Shown one piece after another: positions 26,357-44,452 of a DNA stretch of 64,000 bases. Positions within the stretch are counted from its first letter, which is position 1. The number at the start of each line of letters is the position of its first letter. A program made the position numbers and the translations under genes. The stretch covers positions 1,240,001 through 1,304,000 of the forward strand of contig NZ_CP087203.1 of NCBI RefSeq assembly GCF_026016325.1. The letters run 5' to 3'. The notes under the pieces were generated by a model, which was given only the letters and a program-made list of their open reading frames with translations, searched no databases and was not told where the DNA came from. This DNA comes from Pseudomonas sp. B21-056. Its GTDB lineage: Bacteria; Pseudomonadota; Gammaproteobacteria; Pseudomonadales; Pseudomonadaceae.

Positions 26357-28732
26357 ATGAAACGTCTGCTGCTAACCGCGGTTTTTACCGTGTTGATGAT
26401 CGCCGAAGTTCACGCCGAGTCCTTCACTATCTCTGATATTCGTATCAACGGCCTCCAGCGGGTTTCCGCGGGTAGCGTCTTTGGTGCCTTGCCGTTGAAC
26501 GTCGGCGAGCAGGCGGATGATCGGCGCCTGGTGGAGTCCACTCGTGCGTTGTTCAAGACCGGTTTCTTTCAGGATATCCAGCTGGGCCGTGACGGCAACG
26601 TCCTGGTCATCACGGTCGTCGAGCGGCCGTCGGTTGCCAGCATCGAGATCGAAGGCAACAAGGCGATCTCCACCGAAGACCTGATGAAAGGCCTCAAGCA
26701 GTCCGGCCTGGCCGAAGGCGAGATCTTCCAGCGCGCGACCCTCGAAGGCGTGCGTAACGAGCTGCAGCGCCAGTACGTCGCCCAGGGTCGCTACTCGGCC
26801 ACCGTCGACACCGAAGTGGTGCCGCAGCCGCGTAACCGCGTCGGCCTGAAGGTCAACATCAACGAAGGCACCGTGGCGGCCATCCAGCACATCAACGTGG
26901 TGGGCAACACGGTTTTCCCCGACGAAGACCTGATCGACCTGTTCGAACTCAAGACCACCAACTGGCTGTCGTTCTTCAAGAACGATGACAAGTACGCCCG
27001 TGAAAAACTCTCCGGTGACCTGGAGCGCCTGCGTTCCTACTACCTGGACCGTGGCTACATCAACATGGACATCGCTTCGACCCAGGTGTCCATTACCCCG
27101 GACAAGAAGCACGTCTACATCACCGTCAACGTCAACGAAGGCGAGAAGTACACGGTTCGCGACGTCAAGCTCAGCGGTGACCTGAAGGTGCCTGAAGACC
27201 AGGTCAAGTCGCTGCTGCTGGTGCAGAAGGGCCAGGTGTTCTCGCGCAAGCTGATGACCACCACGTCCGAGCTGATCACCCGTCGCCTGGGTAACGAAGG
27301 CTATACCTTCGCCAACGTCAACGGCGTGCCGCAACCACACGATGAAGACCACACCGTCGACATCACCTTCGCCGTCGACCCGGGCAAGCGTGCCTATGTC
27401 AACCGCATCAACTTCCGTGGCAACACCAAGTCCGAGGATCAGGTGCTGCGTCGTGAAATGCGTCAGATGGAAGGTGGCTGGGCTTCGACCTACCTGATCG
27501 ACCAGTCCAAGACCCGTCTGGACCGCCTGGGCTTCTTCAAGGAAGTCAACGTCGAGACCCCGGCGGTACCGGGCGTCGATGACCAGGTCGATGTGAACTA
27601 CAGCGTCGAAGAACAGGCTTCCGGCTCGATCACCGCCAGTGTCGGTTTTGCCCAGAGCGCCGGCCTGATCCTTGGTGGCTCGATCACCCAGAACAACTTC
27701 CTGGGTACCGGTAACAAGGTCAGCGTCGGCCTGACCCGCAGCCAATACCAGACCCGCTACAACTTCGGTTTCGTGGACCCCTACTGGACGGCTGACGGCG
27801 TAAGCCTGGGCTACAACGCGTTCTATCGCACCACCGACTATGACGAACTCGACTCCGATATCTCCAGCTATGCGGTGGACAGCTACGGTGTCGGTGCCAA
27901 CATCGGCTACCCGATCAGCGAGACTTCGCGCCTGACGTTCGGTCTGACTGCCCAGCAGGACAAGATCAACACCGGCAGGTACACCGTCGACGAGATCTTT
28001 GACTTCGTTAACAAGGAAGGCGACAGCTACCTGAACTTCAAGGCGTCCGCCGGCTGGTCCGAGTCGACCCTGAACAAGGGCGTGCTGGCAACCCGTGGTC
28101 ATTCCCAGAGCCTGGTTCTGGAAACGACAACACCGGGCAGTGACCTGTCGTTCTTCAAACTCGACTATCGCGGCCAACTATTCCAGCCGTTGACCGACAC
28201 CTACACCATGCGCCTGCATACCGAACTGGGCTATGGTGACGGCTACGGGTCGACCGATGGGTTGCCGTTCTACGAGAACTATTACGCGGGTGGTTTCAAC
28301 TCGGTACGTGGCTTCAAGGACAATACCCTGGGACCGCGCAGTACTCCGAGCAAGGGCACCAACCCGGGTACCAGCCTCGACCCGGATCAGGATCCACTGC
28401 CGTTCGGTGGCAACGTACTCATCCAGGGTGGTCTTGAGGTCTTGTTCCCGATGCCGTTCATCAAGGATCAGCGCTCCCTGCGGACCTCGGTATTCTGGGA
28501 CGTGGGTAACGTATTCGACTCCAAGTGCAGCAACACTACCAACACTAATGGCAGCAAGTCCAACACCCAGTGCAACGACATCAGCCTCAGCAACATGGCC
28601 AGCTCCGTTGGTGTAGGTGTGACCTGGGTGACCGCGCTCGGTCCGTTGAGCTTCGCTCTGGCGATGCCGATCAAGAAGCCGGATGACGCTGAAACCCAAG
28701 TGTTCCAATTCTCCCTCGGCCAGACGTTCTAA
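26357..28732 (+). CDS. bamA: outer membrane protein assembly factor BamA
   Basis: BamA is the Omp85-family core of the beta-barrel assembly machine. The 791-residue precursor has a signal peptide (MKRLLLTAVFTVLMIAEVHA), five POTRA domains over roughly residues 22-420, and a C-terminal beta-barrel ending in the aromatic QTF signature of outer membrane proteins. The loop-6 VRGF motif is visible as NSVRGFKDNTLGPR near residue 655. A loop with SNTTNTNGSKSNTQCN contains a pair of cysteines. It is followed by the periplasmic chaperone gene ompH (skp). Confidence 0.97.
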   Translation: MKRLLLTAVFTVLMIAEVHAESFTISDIRINGLQRVSAGSVFGALPLNVGEQADDRRLVESTRALFKTGFFQDIQLGRDGNVLVITVVERPSVASIEIEGNKAISTEDLMKGLKQSGLAEGEIFQRATLEGVRNELQRQYVAQGRYSATVDTEVVPQPRNRVGLKVNINEGTVAAIQHINVVGNTVFPDEDLIDLFELKTTNWLSFFKNDDKYAREKLSGDLERLRSYYLDRGYINMDIASTQVSITPDKKHVYITVNVNEGEKYTVRDVKLSGDLKVPEDQVKSLLLVQKGQVFSRKLMTTTSELITRRLGNEGYTFANVNGVPQPHDEDHTVDITFAVDPGKRAYVNRINFRGNTKSEDQVLRREMRQMEGGWASTYLIDQSKTRLDRLGFFKEVNVETPAVPGVDDQVDVNYSVEEQASGSITASVGFAQSAGLILGGSITQNNFLGTGNKVSVGLTRSQYQTRYNFGFVDPYWTADGVSLGYNAFYRTTDYDELDSDISSYAVDSYGVGANIGYPISETSRLTFGLTAQQDKINTGRYTVDEIFDFVNKEGDSYLNFKASAGWSESTLNKGVLATRGHSQSLVLETTTPGSDLSFFKLDYRGQLFQPLTDTYTMRLHTELGYGDGYGSTDGLPFYENYYAGGFNSVRGFKDNTLGPRSTPSKGTNPGTSLDPDQDPLPFGGNVLIQGGLEVLFPMPFIKDQRSLRTSVFWDVGNVFDSKCSNTTNTNGSKSNTQCNDISLSNMASSVGVGVTWVTALGPLSFALAMPIKKPDDAETQVFQFSLGQTF

Positions 28733-28777
28733 GCGTCTGACCCAAGATAACGACAATGGATTTTGTAGGAGTACATC

Positions 28778-29281
28778 GTGCGTAAGTTGACTCAATTGGT
28801 TCTCCTGGCGACCGTACTGGTCGCAGGTCCGGCTTTTGCCGACATGAAGATCGCCGTACTGAACTATCAGATGGCCTTGCTGGAATCCGACGCGGCGAAG
28901 AAATACGCCGTGGATGCGGAGAAAAAGTTCGGCCCACAGCTGACCAAGCTCAAGAGCCTGGAAAGCAGTGCCAAGGGGATCCAGGATCGCCTGGTCGCCG
29001 GTGGCGACAAGATGGCCCAGGGCGAGCGCGAGCGTCTGGAGCTTGAATTCAAGCAAAAGGCCCGTGACTTCCAGTTCCAGTCCAAGGAACTGAACGAAGC
29101 TAAAGCCGTTGCCGACCGTGAAATGCTCAAGCAGCTCAAGCCGAAGCTCGACAGCGCCGTGGAAGAAGTCATCAAGAAAGGTGGTTTTGACCTGGTGTTC
29201 GAGCGTGGTGCAGTGATCGATGTCAAACCTCAGTACGACATCACGCGCCAGGTTATCGAGCGCATGAACCAGCTGAAGTAA
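28778..29281 (+). CDS. skp: periplasmic chaperone OmpH/Skp
   Basis: The 167-residue protein has a signal peptide (MRKLTQLVLLATVLVAGPAFA) and a charged, helical body typical of the Skp jellyfish fold, with KIAVLNYQMALLESDAAKKY at the start of the mature part. It holds unfolded outer membrane proteins on their way to BamA. The start is GTG at 28778, 8 bases after TAGGAG. Gene order bamA-skp-lpxD is conserved across gamma-proteobacteria. Confidence 0.94.
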   Translation: MRKLTQLVLLATVLVAGPAFADMKIAVLNYQMALLESDAAKKYAVDAEKKFGPQLTKLKSLESSAKGIQDRLVAGGDKMAQGERERLELEFKQKARDFQFQSKELNEAKAVADREMLKQLKPKLDSAVEEVIKKGGFDLVFERGAVIDVKPQYDITRQVIERMNQLK

Positions 29282-29284
29282 TCC

Positions 29285-30340
29285 ATGACAGCGACTATCA
29301 AACTCGGCCAGTTGGCCGAGTTCCTCGGAGCCACCCTGCGTGGCGACCCGGAGAAGGCAATTACTGGGCTAGCCACTTTGCAAGAGGCTGGCCCAGCTCA
29401 GTTGAGCTTCCTGGCAAATCCTCAGTACCGCAAATACCTGGCCGATAGCCGGGCTGCCGCGCTGTTGCTCAAGGCTGCCGATGCCGAAGGCTATGCCGGT
29501 GATGCGCTGATCGTGCCCGATCCGTACCTGGCGTATGCGCGGATCTCCCATTTGTTCGACCCCAAGCCGAAAGCGGCTGCCGGCATCCACCCAAGTGCGG
29601 TGATCGCGGTGGACGCGGTGGTCGATCCGACGGCCAGCATCGGTCCTTTCGTGGTCATCGAGGGCGCGGCGCGGATCGGCGCCGGTGTCACGCTGGGTGC
29701 CCATTGTTTCGTCGGTGCCCGCAGCGAGATCGGCGAGGGCGGCTGGCTGGCTCCCCGGGTCACCCTGTATCACGATGTACGCATCGGCAAGCGGGTGGTG
29801 ATCCAGTCCGGCGCGGTGCTGGGCGGTGAAGGGTTCGGTTTTGCCAACGAAAAAGGCATCTGGCAGAAGATCGCCCAGATCGGTGGGGTCACGGTCGGCG
29901 ATGACGTGGAGATCGGCGTCAACACCGCCATCGACCGCGGCGCGCTGGCCGATACGGTCATCGGCAATGGTGTCAAGCTGGATAACCAGATCCAGATCGC
30001 CCACAACGTCCAGGTCGGTGACCACACCGCCATGGCGGCCTGCGTGGGTATCTCCGGCAGCACCAGGATCGGCAAGCACTGCATGCTCGCCGGTGGCGTG
30101 GGGTTGGTGGGGCACATCGATATCTGTGACAACGTTTTCCTGACCGGGATGACCATGGTGACCCACTCGATCACCGAGCCGGGTGCCTATTCTTCCGGTA
30201 CGGCGATGCAGCCGGCGGCCGAATGGCGCAAGAGCGCGGCCCGTATTCGTCAGCTCGATGACATCGCGCGACGCCTGCGACAGCTGGAAAAGCGTGTGGG
30301 GGACGTGACCCCTGACGGTAATGCTTCATCAGATGGCTGA
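29285..30340 (+). CDS. lpxD: UDP-3-O-(R-3-hydroxyacyl)glucosamine N-acyltransferase
   Basis: LpxD adds the second hydroxyacyl chain in lipid A synthesis. The 351-residue protein has an N-terminal uridine-binding domain ([20 protein letters not shown]), then a left-handed beta-helix of hexapeptide repeats with the catalytic histidine in [20 protein letters not shown] near residue 240, and a short C-terminal helix. It begins three bases after skp. Confidence 0.97.
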   Translation: MTATIKLGQLAEFLGATLRGDPEKAITGLATLQEAGPAQLSFLANPQYRKYLADSRAAALLLKAADAEGYAGDALIVPDPYLAYARISHLFDPKPKAAAGIHPSAVIAVDAVVDPTASIGPFVVIEGAARIGAGVTLGAHCFVGARSEIGEGGWLAPRVTLYHDVRIGKRVVIQSGAVLGGEGFGFANEKGIWQKIAQIGGVTVGDDVEIGVNTAIDRGALADTVIGNGVKLDNQIQIAHNVQVGDHTAMAACVGISGSTRIGKHCMLAGGVGLVGHIDICDNVFLTGMTMVTHSITEPGAYSSGTAMQPAAEWRKSAARIRQLDDIARRLRQLEKRVGDVTPDGNASSDG

Positions 30341-30446
30341 TACCATTTCCATATCAAGTGTGCACGGCCGCCAGGCTTCCTTGATTTGCTAGCGGAGCGC
30401 GCGTCTATCGCGCACCTCCCAATCTTTACATAGGCTTCCCCCCGAA
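30341..30446. other. lpxD-fabZ spacer
   Basis: About 106 bases of non-coding sequence, the longest break in the lpxD-rnhB run. I see no clear promoter or terminator; a weak palindrome (GCGCGC region around 30397-30413) is the only structure. Confidence 0.4.
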
Positions 30447-30887
30447 ATGATGGACATCAACGAGATTCGCGAATACCTGCCTCACCGTTACCCGTTCCTG
30501 CTGGTGGACCGGGTAGTGGAGCTGGATGTTGAAGGCAAGCGCATTCGCGCCTACAAGAATGTCAGCATCAACGAGCCGTTCTTCAATGGTCACTTCCCTG
30601 CGCATCCCATCATGCCGGGCGTGTTGATCATCGAGGCGATGGCCCAGGCTGCCGGGATCCTTGGTTTCAAGATAATGGATGTGAAACCCGCCGACGGTAC
30701 GCTCTACTACTTCGTCGGGTCCGACAAGTTGCGTTTCCGTCAGCCGGTGACCCCGGGCGATCAGTTGGTCCTCGAAGCCACGTTCATCAGTTGCAAGCGC
30801 CAGATCTGGAAGTTCGAATGCCAGGCTTCGGTCGACGGCAAGCCTGTCTGCTCCGCTGAAATCATCTGCGCGGAACGCAAGCTATGA
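30447..30887 (+). CDS. fabZ: 3-hydroxyacyl-ACP dehydratase
   Basis: FabZ dehydrates 3-hydroxyacyl-ACP in fatty acid elongation, competing with LpxA for the same substrate. The 146-residue hot-dog-fold protein shows [13 protein letters not shown] and the catalytic His and Glu in [21 protein letters not shown]. Two adjacent ATG codons could start it; [12 protein letters not shown] matches Pseudomonas relatives. Its stop overlaps the lpxA start. Confidence 0.97.
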   Translation: MMDINEIREYLPHRYPFLLVDRVVELDVEGKRIRAYKNVSINEPFFNGHFPAHPIMPGVLIIEAMAQAAGILGFKIMDVKPADGTLYYFVGSDKLRFRQPVTPGDQLVLEATFISCKRQIWKFECQASVDGKPVCSAEIICAERKL

Positions 30888-31660
30888 GTTTGATTGACCC
30901 TCGCGCAATCATCGATCCCACGGCCGTACTGGCCGCCGATGTCGAGGTCGGCCCTTGGTCGATTGTCGGCGCAGGTGTGGAAATCGGCGAGGGTACGGTG
31001 ATCGGCCCGCACGTGATTCTCAAGGGGCCGACCCGGATTGGCCGGCACAATCGTATCTACCAGTTTTCCACGGTAGGCGAGGACACCCCCGATCTCAAAT
31101 ACAAAGGTGAAGAAACCCGCCTGGTCATCGGCGATCACAATGTGATCCGCGAAGGCGTGACGATTCACCGTGGCACCGTTCAGGATCGTTCCGAAACGAC
31201 CCTGGGCGACCACAACCTGATCATGGCCTATGCCCATATCGGCCATGACAGCGTCATCGGTAACCATTGCATCCTGGTTAACAACACCGCTTTGGCCGGC
31301 CATGTCCATGTGGACGACTGGGCGATCCTGTCCGGTTTCACCCTGGTCCACCAGTACTGCCATATCGGCGCCCACAGCTTTTCCGGCATGGGCACCGCCA
31401 TCGGCAAGGACGTCCCGGCTTATGTCACGGTGTTCGGCAACCCGGCTGAAGCCCGCAGCATGAATTTCGAAGGCATGCGCCGTCGCGGTTTCAGCGAAGA
31501 TGCGATTTCTGCGTTGCGTCGGGCCTATAAGGTCGTGTATCGCCAGGGGTTGACCGTCGAGCAGGCGCTTGTCGAGTTGGCTGAAGCATCGACCCAGTTC
31601 CCGGAAGTCGCGGTGTTCCGCGATTCCATCCAGTCTTCGACCCGCGGCATCACTCGCTGA
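30884..31660 (+). CDS. lpxA: UDP-N-acetylglucosamine O-acyltransferase
   Basis: LpxA performs the first step of lipid A synthesis. The 258-residue beta-helix protein has hexapeptide repeats from residue 6 onward, the catalytic histidine in [12 protein letters not shown] near residue 122, and the C-terminal helical part [20 protein letters not shown]. Its ATG overlaps the fabZ stop by four bases. Confidence 0.97.
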   Translation: MSLIDPRAIIDPTAVLAADVEVGPWSIVGAGVEIGEGTVIGPHVILKGPTRIGRHNRIYQFSTVGEDTPDLKYKGEETRLVIGDHNVIREGVTIHRGTVQDRSETTLGDHNLIMAYAHIGHDSVIGNHCILVNNTALAGHVHVDDWAILSGFTLVHQYCHIGAHSFSGMGTAIGKDVPAYVTVFGNPAEARSMNFEGMRRRGFSEDAISALRRAYKVVYRQGLTVEQALVELAEASTQFPEVAVFRDSIQSSTRGITR

Positions 31661-31662
31661 CC

Positions 31663-32793
31663 ATGGCCAACTTGCGTGTTGCGCTGGTGGCGGGCGAAGC
31701 TTCCGGCGACATTCTGGGCGCCGGCCTGATGCGCGCGCTCAAGGCGCAACATCCGGCGGTGGAGTTCCTCGGTGTTGGCGGGCCGCTGATGCAGGCCGAG
31801 GGCTTGACCTCCTATTTCCCGATGGAACGCCTGTCGGTGATGGGGCTGGTGGAAGTGCTCGGTCGGCTGCGAGAGTTGCTGGCCCGGCGCAAGAAGCTGA
31901 TTGCGACCCTGATCGATGAAAAACCCGATGTGTTCATCGGCATCGATGCGCCGGATTTCACCCTCAATATCGAACTCAAGTTGCGCCAGGCCGGGATCAA
32001 GACCGTGCATTACGTCAGCCCTTCGGTCTGGGCCTGGCGGCAGAAGCGCGTGCTGAAGATTCGCGAAGGTTGTGACCTGATGCTGACGCTGCTGCCGTTC
32101 GAAGCCAGGTTCTACGAAGAGAAGGGCGTACCGGTGCGGTTTGTCGGGCATACCCTGGCCGATACCATCCCCCTGGAGGCCGACCGCGAAGGCGCCCGCC
32201 AGGCGTTGGGTTTGCCCGACGGGCCGCTGGTGGCCTTGATGCCCGGCAGCCGGGGGGGCGAAGTGAGTCGCCTGGGTGGCTTGTTTTTCGACGCCGCCGA
32301 ACGCCTTCGGGCGATGCGTCCCGACGTACGTTTCGTCCTGCCGTGCGCCAGTGCGCAACGTCGTGAGCAGCTTGAAGCGCTGCTGGCCGGCCGCGATTTG
32401 CCGGTTACGCTGCTCGACGGTCGTTCCCATGACGCGCTGGCCGCCTGCGATGCCGTATTGATTGCGTCCGGCACTGCTACCCTTGAGGCATTGTTGTACA
32501 AGCGCCCGATGGTGGTTGCCTATCGCCTGGCGCCGCTGACGTTCTGGATCCTCAAGCGCATGGTCAAGAGCCCTTACGTTTCCCTGCCGAACCTGCTGGC
32601 CCAGCGTTTGCTGGTGCCCGAATTGCTGCAGGACGATGCCACGGCCGACGCCTTGGCCAACACGCTGGCACCGTTGATCGACGGCGGCCAGGAGCAGACC
32701 CGGGGCTTTGACGAAATCCACCGCACTTTGCGTCGCGATGCCTCCAACCAGGCGGCAGAAGCAGTGCTGACCTTGATCGGTGCCAAGCCATGA
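31663..32793 (+). CDS. lpxB: lipid A disaccharide synthase
   Basis: LpxB joins UDP-diacylglucosamine and lipid X at the inner membrane. The 376-residue glycosyltransferase shows [32 protein letters not shown], and [14 protein letters not shown], followed by [10 protein letters not shown] and a nucleotide-binding segment [19 protein letters not shown]. It starts two bases after lpxA and overlaps rnhB by four. Confidence 0.97.
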   Translation: MANLRVALVAGEASGDILGAGLMRALKAQHPAVEFLGVGGPLMQAEGLTSYFPMERLSVMGLVEVLGRLRELLARRKKLIATLIDEKPDVFIGIDAPDFTLNIELKLRQAGIKTVHYVSPSVWAWRQKRVLKIREGCDLMLTLLPFEARFYEEKGVPVRFVGHTLADTIPLEADREGARQALGLPDGPLVALMPGSRGGEVSRLGGLFFDAAERLRAMRPDVRFVLPCASAQRREQLEALLAGRDLPVTLLDGRSHDALAACDAVLIASGTATLEALLYKRPMVVAYRLAPLTFWILKRMVKSPYVSLPNLLAQRLLVPELLQDDATADALANTLAPLIDGGQEQTRGFDEIHRTLRRDASNQAAEAVLTLIGAKP

Positions 32794-33452
32794 GCCAGTC
32801 GAAGCTGCAGATGGGCCTGGATTTCAACCTGGTCGCCGAAGTCGAAGAGCTGGTCGCGGGTGTCGATGAAGTGGGGCGCGGCCCCTTGTGCGGCGCGGTG
32901 GTAACGGCGGCAGTGATTCTCGACCCGAACCGGCCGATCCTGGGCCTCAACGATTCCAAGAAACTCACCGAAGCCCGTCGCGAGAAGCTCTACGACGAAA
33001 TCTGCGAGAAAGCCCTGAGCTGGTGCATTGCCCGGGCCGAGGTCGAAGAGATCGATGAGCTGAACATCCTGCACGCTACCATGCTCGCCATGCAGCGGGC
33101 GGTGCAGGGGCTGCACATTACGCCGAAGCTGGCGATGATCGATGGCAATCGTTGTCCGAAACTGTCGATGCGCGCCGAGGCGGTGATTCAGGGCGACGCG
33201 AAGGTGCCGGCCATCGCGGCGGCGTCGATTCTGGCCAAGGTCAGTCGTGACCGGGAAATGACGGCTTTCGAATTGATCTATCCGGGCTACGGCATCGGCG
33301 GCCACAAGGGCTATCCGACCCCCGTTCATCTGGAAGCCCTGGCGCGACTGGGGCCGACGCCGATCCACCGGCGCTCGTTCGCCCCGGTGCGGCTGGCGTA
33401 TGAAGCGCGTGAAGGCCTGGTCGAAACCATAAGTAAGCTTCCGGCTCTGTAG
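32790..33452 (+). CDS. rnhB: ribonuclease HII
   Basis: RNase HII removes RNA from RNA-DNA hybrids. The 220-residue protein shows the catalytic Asp-Glu in [31 protein letters not shown] with the third acidic residue, and the fourth in SRDREM. Its ATG overlaps the lpxB stop (ATGA). The stop codon TAG (33450-33452) is the TAG inside the first bases of a repeat element, so the C terminus (ISKLPAL) may have been set by the arrival of that repeat. Confidence 0.96.
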   Translation: MSQSKLQMGLDFNLVAEVEELVAGVDEVGRGPLCGAVVTAAVILDPNRPILGLNDSKKLTEARREKLYDEICEKALSWCIARAEVEEIDELNILHATMLAMQRAVQGLHITPKLAMIDGNRCPKLSMRAEAVIQGDAKVPAIAAASILAKVSRDREMTAFELIYPGYGIGGHKGYPTPVHLEALARLGPTPIHRRSFAPVRLAYEAREGLVETISKLPAL

Positions 33453-33573
33453 GAGCTGTCGAGCGAAGCGAGGCTGCGATCTTTCCCCAGACACTTGACC
33501 CCCAAGCGAAAGATCAAAAGATCGCAGGCTCCTACAGATATAGCGCCAGCGGGGATAAATCCCCTCGCCACAA
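33448..33573. repeat. palindromic repeat of the TGTAGGAGCTGTCGAGCGAAG type plus a GGGGATAAATCCCC half
   Basis: TGTAGGAGCTGTCGAGCGAA followed by GCGAGGCTGCGATCTTT is mirrored in part by AAAGATCGCAGGCTCCTACA, then a fragment of the other family (GCGGGGATAAATCCCCTCGC) follows. Two repeat families are thus joined between rnhB and dnaE. Confidence 0.85.
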
Positions 33574-33618
33574 AGGCATCATTTGCCAGGCAGAACACTC
33601 ATGGCTGATGTTTTACCC

Positions 33619-33650
33619 AAGGCCCGGTACAATCCGGGCCTTGTTGTTTT
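33619..33650 (+). terminator. intrinsic terminator upstream of dnaE
   Basis: AAGGCCCGG and CCGGGCCTT form a perfect 9-pair stem with loop TACAAT, followed by GTTGTTTT. It lies 23 bases before the dnaE start and should end the lpx-rnhB transcript. dnaE then needs read-through or a promoter in the same short region, which I could not identify. Confidence 0.75.
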
Positions 33651-33672
33651 CATGACTTAACGCAGGATCACT

Positions 33673-37194
<3,522 letters not shown>

Positions 37195-37344
37195 CGGCCA
37201 GGGGCCACTCCCGGACTTGGAGTGTCCCTGACCGCGACCCGAATTTTTAATCTCGACCTGAACGCGCCTCTCCCTTAAGGTAGGGCGCGAATAGACAACC
37301 GGCCGGCCCAAGCTCTCTTGGACGTCGACCCAAGACGGACGCCT

Positions 37345-38292
37345 ATGAACCCGAATTTTCTAGATTTCGAACAGCCGATCGCCGACCTGCAAGCCAAGAT
37401 CGAAGAGTTGCGCTTGGTCGGTAATGACAATTCGCTGAATATCGGCGATGAGATCTCTCGTCTGCAGGACAAGAGCCGCACGCTGACCGAAGACATCTTC
37501 GGCAAGCTGACCAGCTGGCAGATCGCGCGCCTGGCGCGTCATCCGCGTCGTCCATACACCCTGGACTACATCGATCACATCTTCACCGAGTTCGATGAGC
37601 TGCACGGCGACCGTCACTTCTCCGACGATGCCGCGATCGTCGGCGGTGTCGCCCGTCTGGATGATCAGCCGGTGATGGTTATCGGCCATCAGAAAGGCCG
37701 TGAAGTGCGCGAGAAGGTCCGTCGCAACTTCGGCATGCCGCGTCCGGAAGGCTACCGCAAGGCGTGCCGCCTGATGGAAATGGCCGAGCGTTTCAAGATG
37801 CCGATCCTGACCTTCATCGACACGCCGGGCGCCTACCCGGGCATCGACGCCGAAGAGCGCAACCAGAGCGAAGCGATTGCCTGGAACCTGCGCGTCATGG
37901 CACGCCTGAAAACCCCGATCATCGCCACCGTAATTGGTGAAGGCGGTTCCGGCGGTGCGTTGGCCATCGGTGTCTGCGACCAGTTGAACATGCTGCAGTA
38001 TTCCACTTACGCGGTAATCTCGCCGGAAGGCTGCGCCTCGATCCTGTGGAAAACCGCCGAGAAGGCCCCGGACGCCGCTGAAGCCATGGGCATCACCGCC
38101 GAGCGCCTCAAGGGCCTGGGTATTGTGGACAAAGTGATCAACGAGCCCGTGGGCGGCGCTCACCGTGACCCGGCCGCGGCTGCCGCGCTGATTCGTGCCG
38201 AGCTGAGTTCGCAGCTGTCGATGCTGAAGAAGTTCGACAACGACGCGCTGCTGGCCCGTCGCTACGAGCGGTTGATGAGCTACGGTCTCTGA
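37345..38292 (+). CDS. accA: acetyl-CoA carboxylase carboxyltransferase subunit alpha
   Basis: AccA with AccD transfers the carboxyl group from carboxybiotin to acetyl-CoA, the first step of fatty acid synthesis. The 315-residue protein begins [20 protein letters not shown] and contains [15 protein letters not shown] and the oxyanion-forming segments [20 protein letters not shown]. The ATG at 37345 matches relatives; an in-frame TTG nine codons upstream is unlikely. Confidence 0.98.
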   Translation: MNPNFLDFEQPIADLQAKIEELRLVGNDNSLNIGDEISRLQDKSRTLTEDIFGKLTSWQIARLARHPRRPYTLDYIDHIFTEFDELHGDRHFSDDAAIVGGVARLDDQPVMVIGHQKGREVREKVRRNFGMPRPEGYRKACRLMEMAERFKMPILTFIDTPGAYPGIDAEERNQSEAIAWNLRVMARLKTPIIATVIGEGGSGGALAIGVCDQLNMLQYSTYAVISPEGCASILWKTAEKAPDAAEAMGITAERLKGLGIVDKVINEPVGGAHRDPAAAAALIRAELSSQLSMLKKFDNDALLARRYERLMSYGL

Positions 38293-38312
38293 CCTGACCC
38301 TGCCTCACCCCA

Positions 38313-38401
38313 TGTGGGAGCGAGCCTGCTCGCGATTGCGGTATAACAGCCAACAGATATGTTGAATGTTAAGCAGCCATCGCGAGCAGGCTCGCTCCCA
38401 C
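38313..38401. repeat. inverted REP pair (REPIN)
   Basis: TGTGGGAGCGAGCCTGCTCG followed by CGATTGCGG is mirrored by an inverted copy ending GGCTCGCTCCCAC, filling the accA-tilS gap. Confidence 0.9.
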
Positions 38402-38426
38402 TTTGTTTTTGTGCAAGGTTATCGAT

Positions 38427-39755
38427 ATGAGCCAGCCAACGATTGATCTTGCAGCCCGGCTTCTGCTGAACCTTGCCCCCTGGCGCAACGCTGCCGCCTG
38501 GCGCATCGCCTTCTCCGGCGGCCTGGATTCCACCGTCCTGCTGCACCTGCTCGCATCGCTCGCAAACGCACACACACTGCCACCGCTCAGTGCAATCCAC
38601 GTTCACCATGGTCTCCAGGCTGCGGCCGATGCCTGGCCGGAGCATTGTCGTCGAGTGTGTGAGGGCCTTGGCGTTCCGCTTCAGGTGGTCGGCGTCCAGG
38701 TCGGCCCCGGTGCCAGCATCGAGCGTGCCGCCCGGGAGGCGCGTTATGGTGCCTTTGTGGCGACGCTCCAACGTGATGAGGTGCTGCTCACCGCCCAACA
38801 CCGCGACGATCAGGCCGAAACCTTGCTGTTTCGCTTGCTGCGTGGGGCGGGCGTGCGGGGCCTGTCGGCGATGCCGAGGCAGCGTCCTTTGGGTCAGGGA
38901 TACTTGCTGCGGCCGCTGCTGGATGTATCCCGCGCTGAGCTGGAGGCTTATGCGGCGCAGGAGGGTTTGAGTTGGGTCGAAGACCCGTCCAACGACGATC
39001 ATCGGTATTCGCGCAATTACCTGCGCCAGCGGGTTTTCCCGCTGCTGACCGAACAGTGGCCCCAGGCTGCGTTGACCCTGGCCCGTGGCGCTGCGCACAT
39101 GGCCGAAGCCCAGGGTTTGCTGGATGAGCTGGCGCGGATCGATCTGGCCGCCGCAACGTCCCCGGGCGCGTTCGACTGGCTTGGGCTGCCATCCCTGACG
39201 CTGGCACCTTTGCAGGCGTTGTCGCCGTCCCGCCAGCGCAATGCGCTGAGTCATTGGTTGACGGCGATGACGATGCTGCCCGACAGCGATCACTGGGCCG
39301 GCTGGGACTCGTTGCGAGATGCGGCGGACGATGCCCGGCCGATCTGGCGTCTGGCCGGCGGTGAGCTGCACCGGGCCGGCGGGCGGGCCTGGTGGTTATC
39401 CGACCACTGGCTGCGTTCGGTCGCAGGCCCCGTCGAGTGGGCAGATCCTGCCGTATCGTTATGCTTGCCGGGTAATGGGCAGGTCACGCTTAGCGGCAAG
39501 TTGCCAGCGGGACCGCTCTGCGTCCGCTATCGTCAGGGCGGCGAAGTGCTGGACCTACCGGGCCGTGGCCATCGGGATCTCAAGCGCTTGCTCAACGAAA
39601 GCGGACTGCCGGTGTTCGTTCGCGGCCGATTGCCGCTGTTGTATCGGGACGGGCAATTGTTGGCGGTGGCCAACCTGCCGGGGCTCGACGGGGACGCTGG
39701 TGGCTCCTGGCAATTGCGTTGGCAGCCATCCGGGCAAGATCGGGGTTTGAGCTGA
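38427..39755 (+). CDS. tilS: tRNA(Ile)-lysidine synthase
   Basis: TilS converts C34 of the CAU-anticodon isoleucine tRNA to lysidine. The 442-residue protein has the PP-loop ATPase motif AFSGGLDSTVLLHLL near residue 33, HHGLQAAADAWPEHC and TAQHRDDQAETLLFRLLRGA, plus the C-terminal domain (YRQGGEVLDLPGRGHRDLKR). The start MSQPTIDLA was chosen over a TTG-led extension. It stands alone between a REP pair and pyrG. Confidence 0.94.
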   Translation: MSQPTIDLAARLLLNLAPWRNAAAWRIAFSGGLDSTVLLHLLASLANAHTLPPLSAIHVHHGLQAAADAWPEHCRRVCEGLGVPLQVVGVQVGPGASIERAAREARYGAFVATLQRDEVLLTAQHRDDQAETLLFRLLRGAGVRGLSAMPRQRPLGQGYLLRPLLDVSRAELEAYAAQEGLSWVEDPSNDDHRYSRNYLRQRVFPLLTEQWPQAALTLARGAAHMAEAQGLLDELARIDLAAATSPGAFDWLGLPSLTLAPLQALSPSRQRNALSHWLTAMTMLPDSDHWAGWDSLRDAADDARPIWRLAGGELHRAGGRAWWLSDHWLRSVAGPVEWADPAVSLCLPGNGQVTLSGKLPAGPLCVRYRQGGEVLDLPGRGHRDLKRLLNESGLPVFVRGRLPLLYRDGQLLAVANLPGLDGDAGGSWQLRWQPSGQDRGLS

Positions 39756-42521
<2,766 letters not shown>

Positions 42522-42529
42522 TCCGGTAA

Positions 42530-44002
<1,473 letters not shown>

Positions 44003-44089
44003 GCGGTAAATGGTAAAAAGACAGCGGGTTAGGGCGCAAAAGTCGCCTGGGTGGCGGTTTTCCCTCTAATCTGATGCCTTATCAAGCAC

Positions 44090-44110
44090 AAGCCTGGGTT
44101 TTCCAGGCTT
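44090..44110 (+). terminator. hairpin between eno and ftsB
   Basis: AAGCCTGG and CCAGGCTT form a perfect 8-pair stem around GTTTT, without a T run. It may act as an mRNA 3'-end stabiliser or weak terminator for eno. Confidence 0.5.
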
Positions 44111-44173
44111 CGTGCTATCAGATGCTGCAAAGTTTGGCATGGCGGTCTTTTTTCACTGGATACCTGATATTCG

Positions 44174-44452
44174 ATGCGCAGTCCCAATTGGTTGTTTCTT
44201 GTCTTGCTCCTGTTGCTGGCCGGCCTGCAGTACCGCCTGTGGGTGGGTAATGGCAGCCTGGCGCAAGTGGCCGACCTGACTCAGCAGATTGCCGACCAGC
44301 ACGCCGAGAACGAGGCCTTGTTGGAGCGCAATCGGGTAATGGACGCCGAAGTGATGGAATTGAAAAAAGGCATGGAGACCGTTGAAGAGCGGGCTCGTCA
44401 TGAATTGGGCATGGTCAAGGAGGGCGAGACCCTCTACCAGTTGGCCCAATGA
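44174..44452 (+). CDS. ftsB: cell division protein FtsB
   Basis: FtsB is a single-pass divisome protein that pairs with FtsL and FtsQ. The 92-residue protein has one N-terminal membrane segment (LFLVLLLLLAGLQYRLWVG) and a coiled coil (LTQQIADQHAENEALLERNR), ending in the conserved ERARHELGMVKEGETLYQ. Its stop overlaps the ispD start (ATGA), the usual ftsB-ispD pair. Confidence 0.96.
   Translation: MRSPNWLFLVLLLLLAGLQYRLWVGNGSLAQVADLTQQIADQHAENEALLERNRVMDAEVMELKKGMETVEERARHELGMVKEGETLYQLAQ

Noticed and set aside
26372..28177. 601-codon open frame opposite bamA
   Set aside because: Antisense shadow; bamA is certain from its POTRA domains and barrel.
44003..44173. Small RNA between eno and ftsB
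   Set aside because: Only one hairpin without T run and no promoter boxes; the evidence is too thin.
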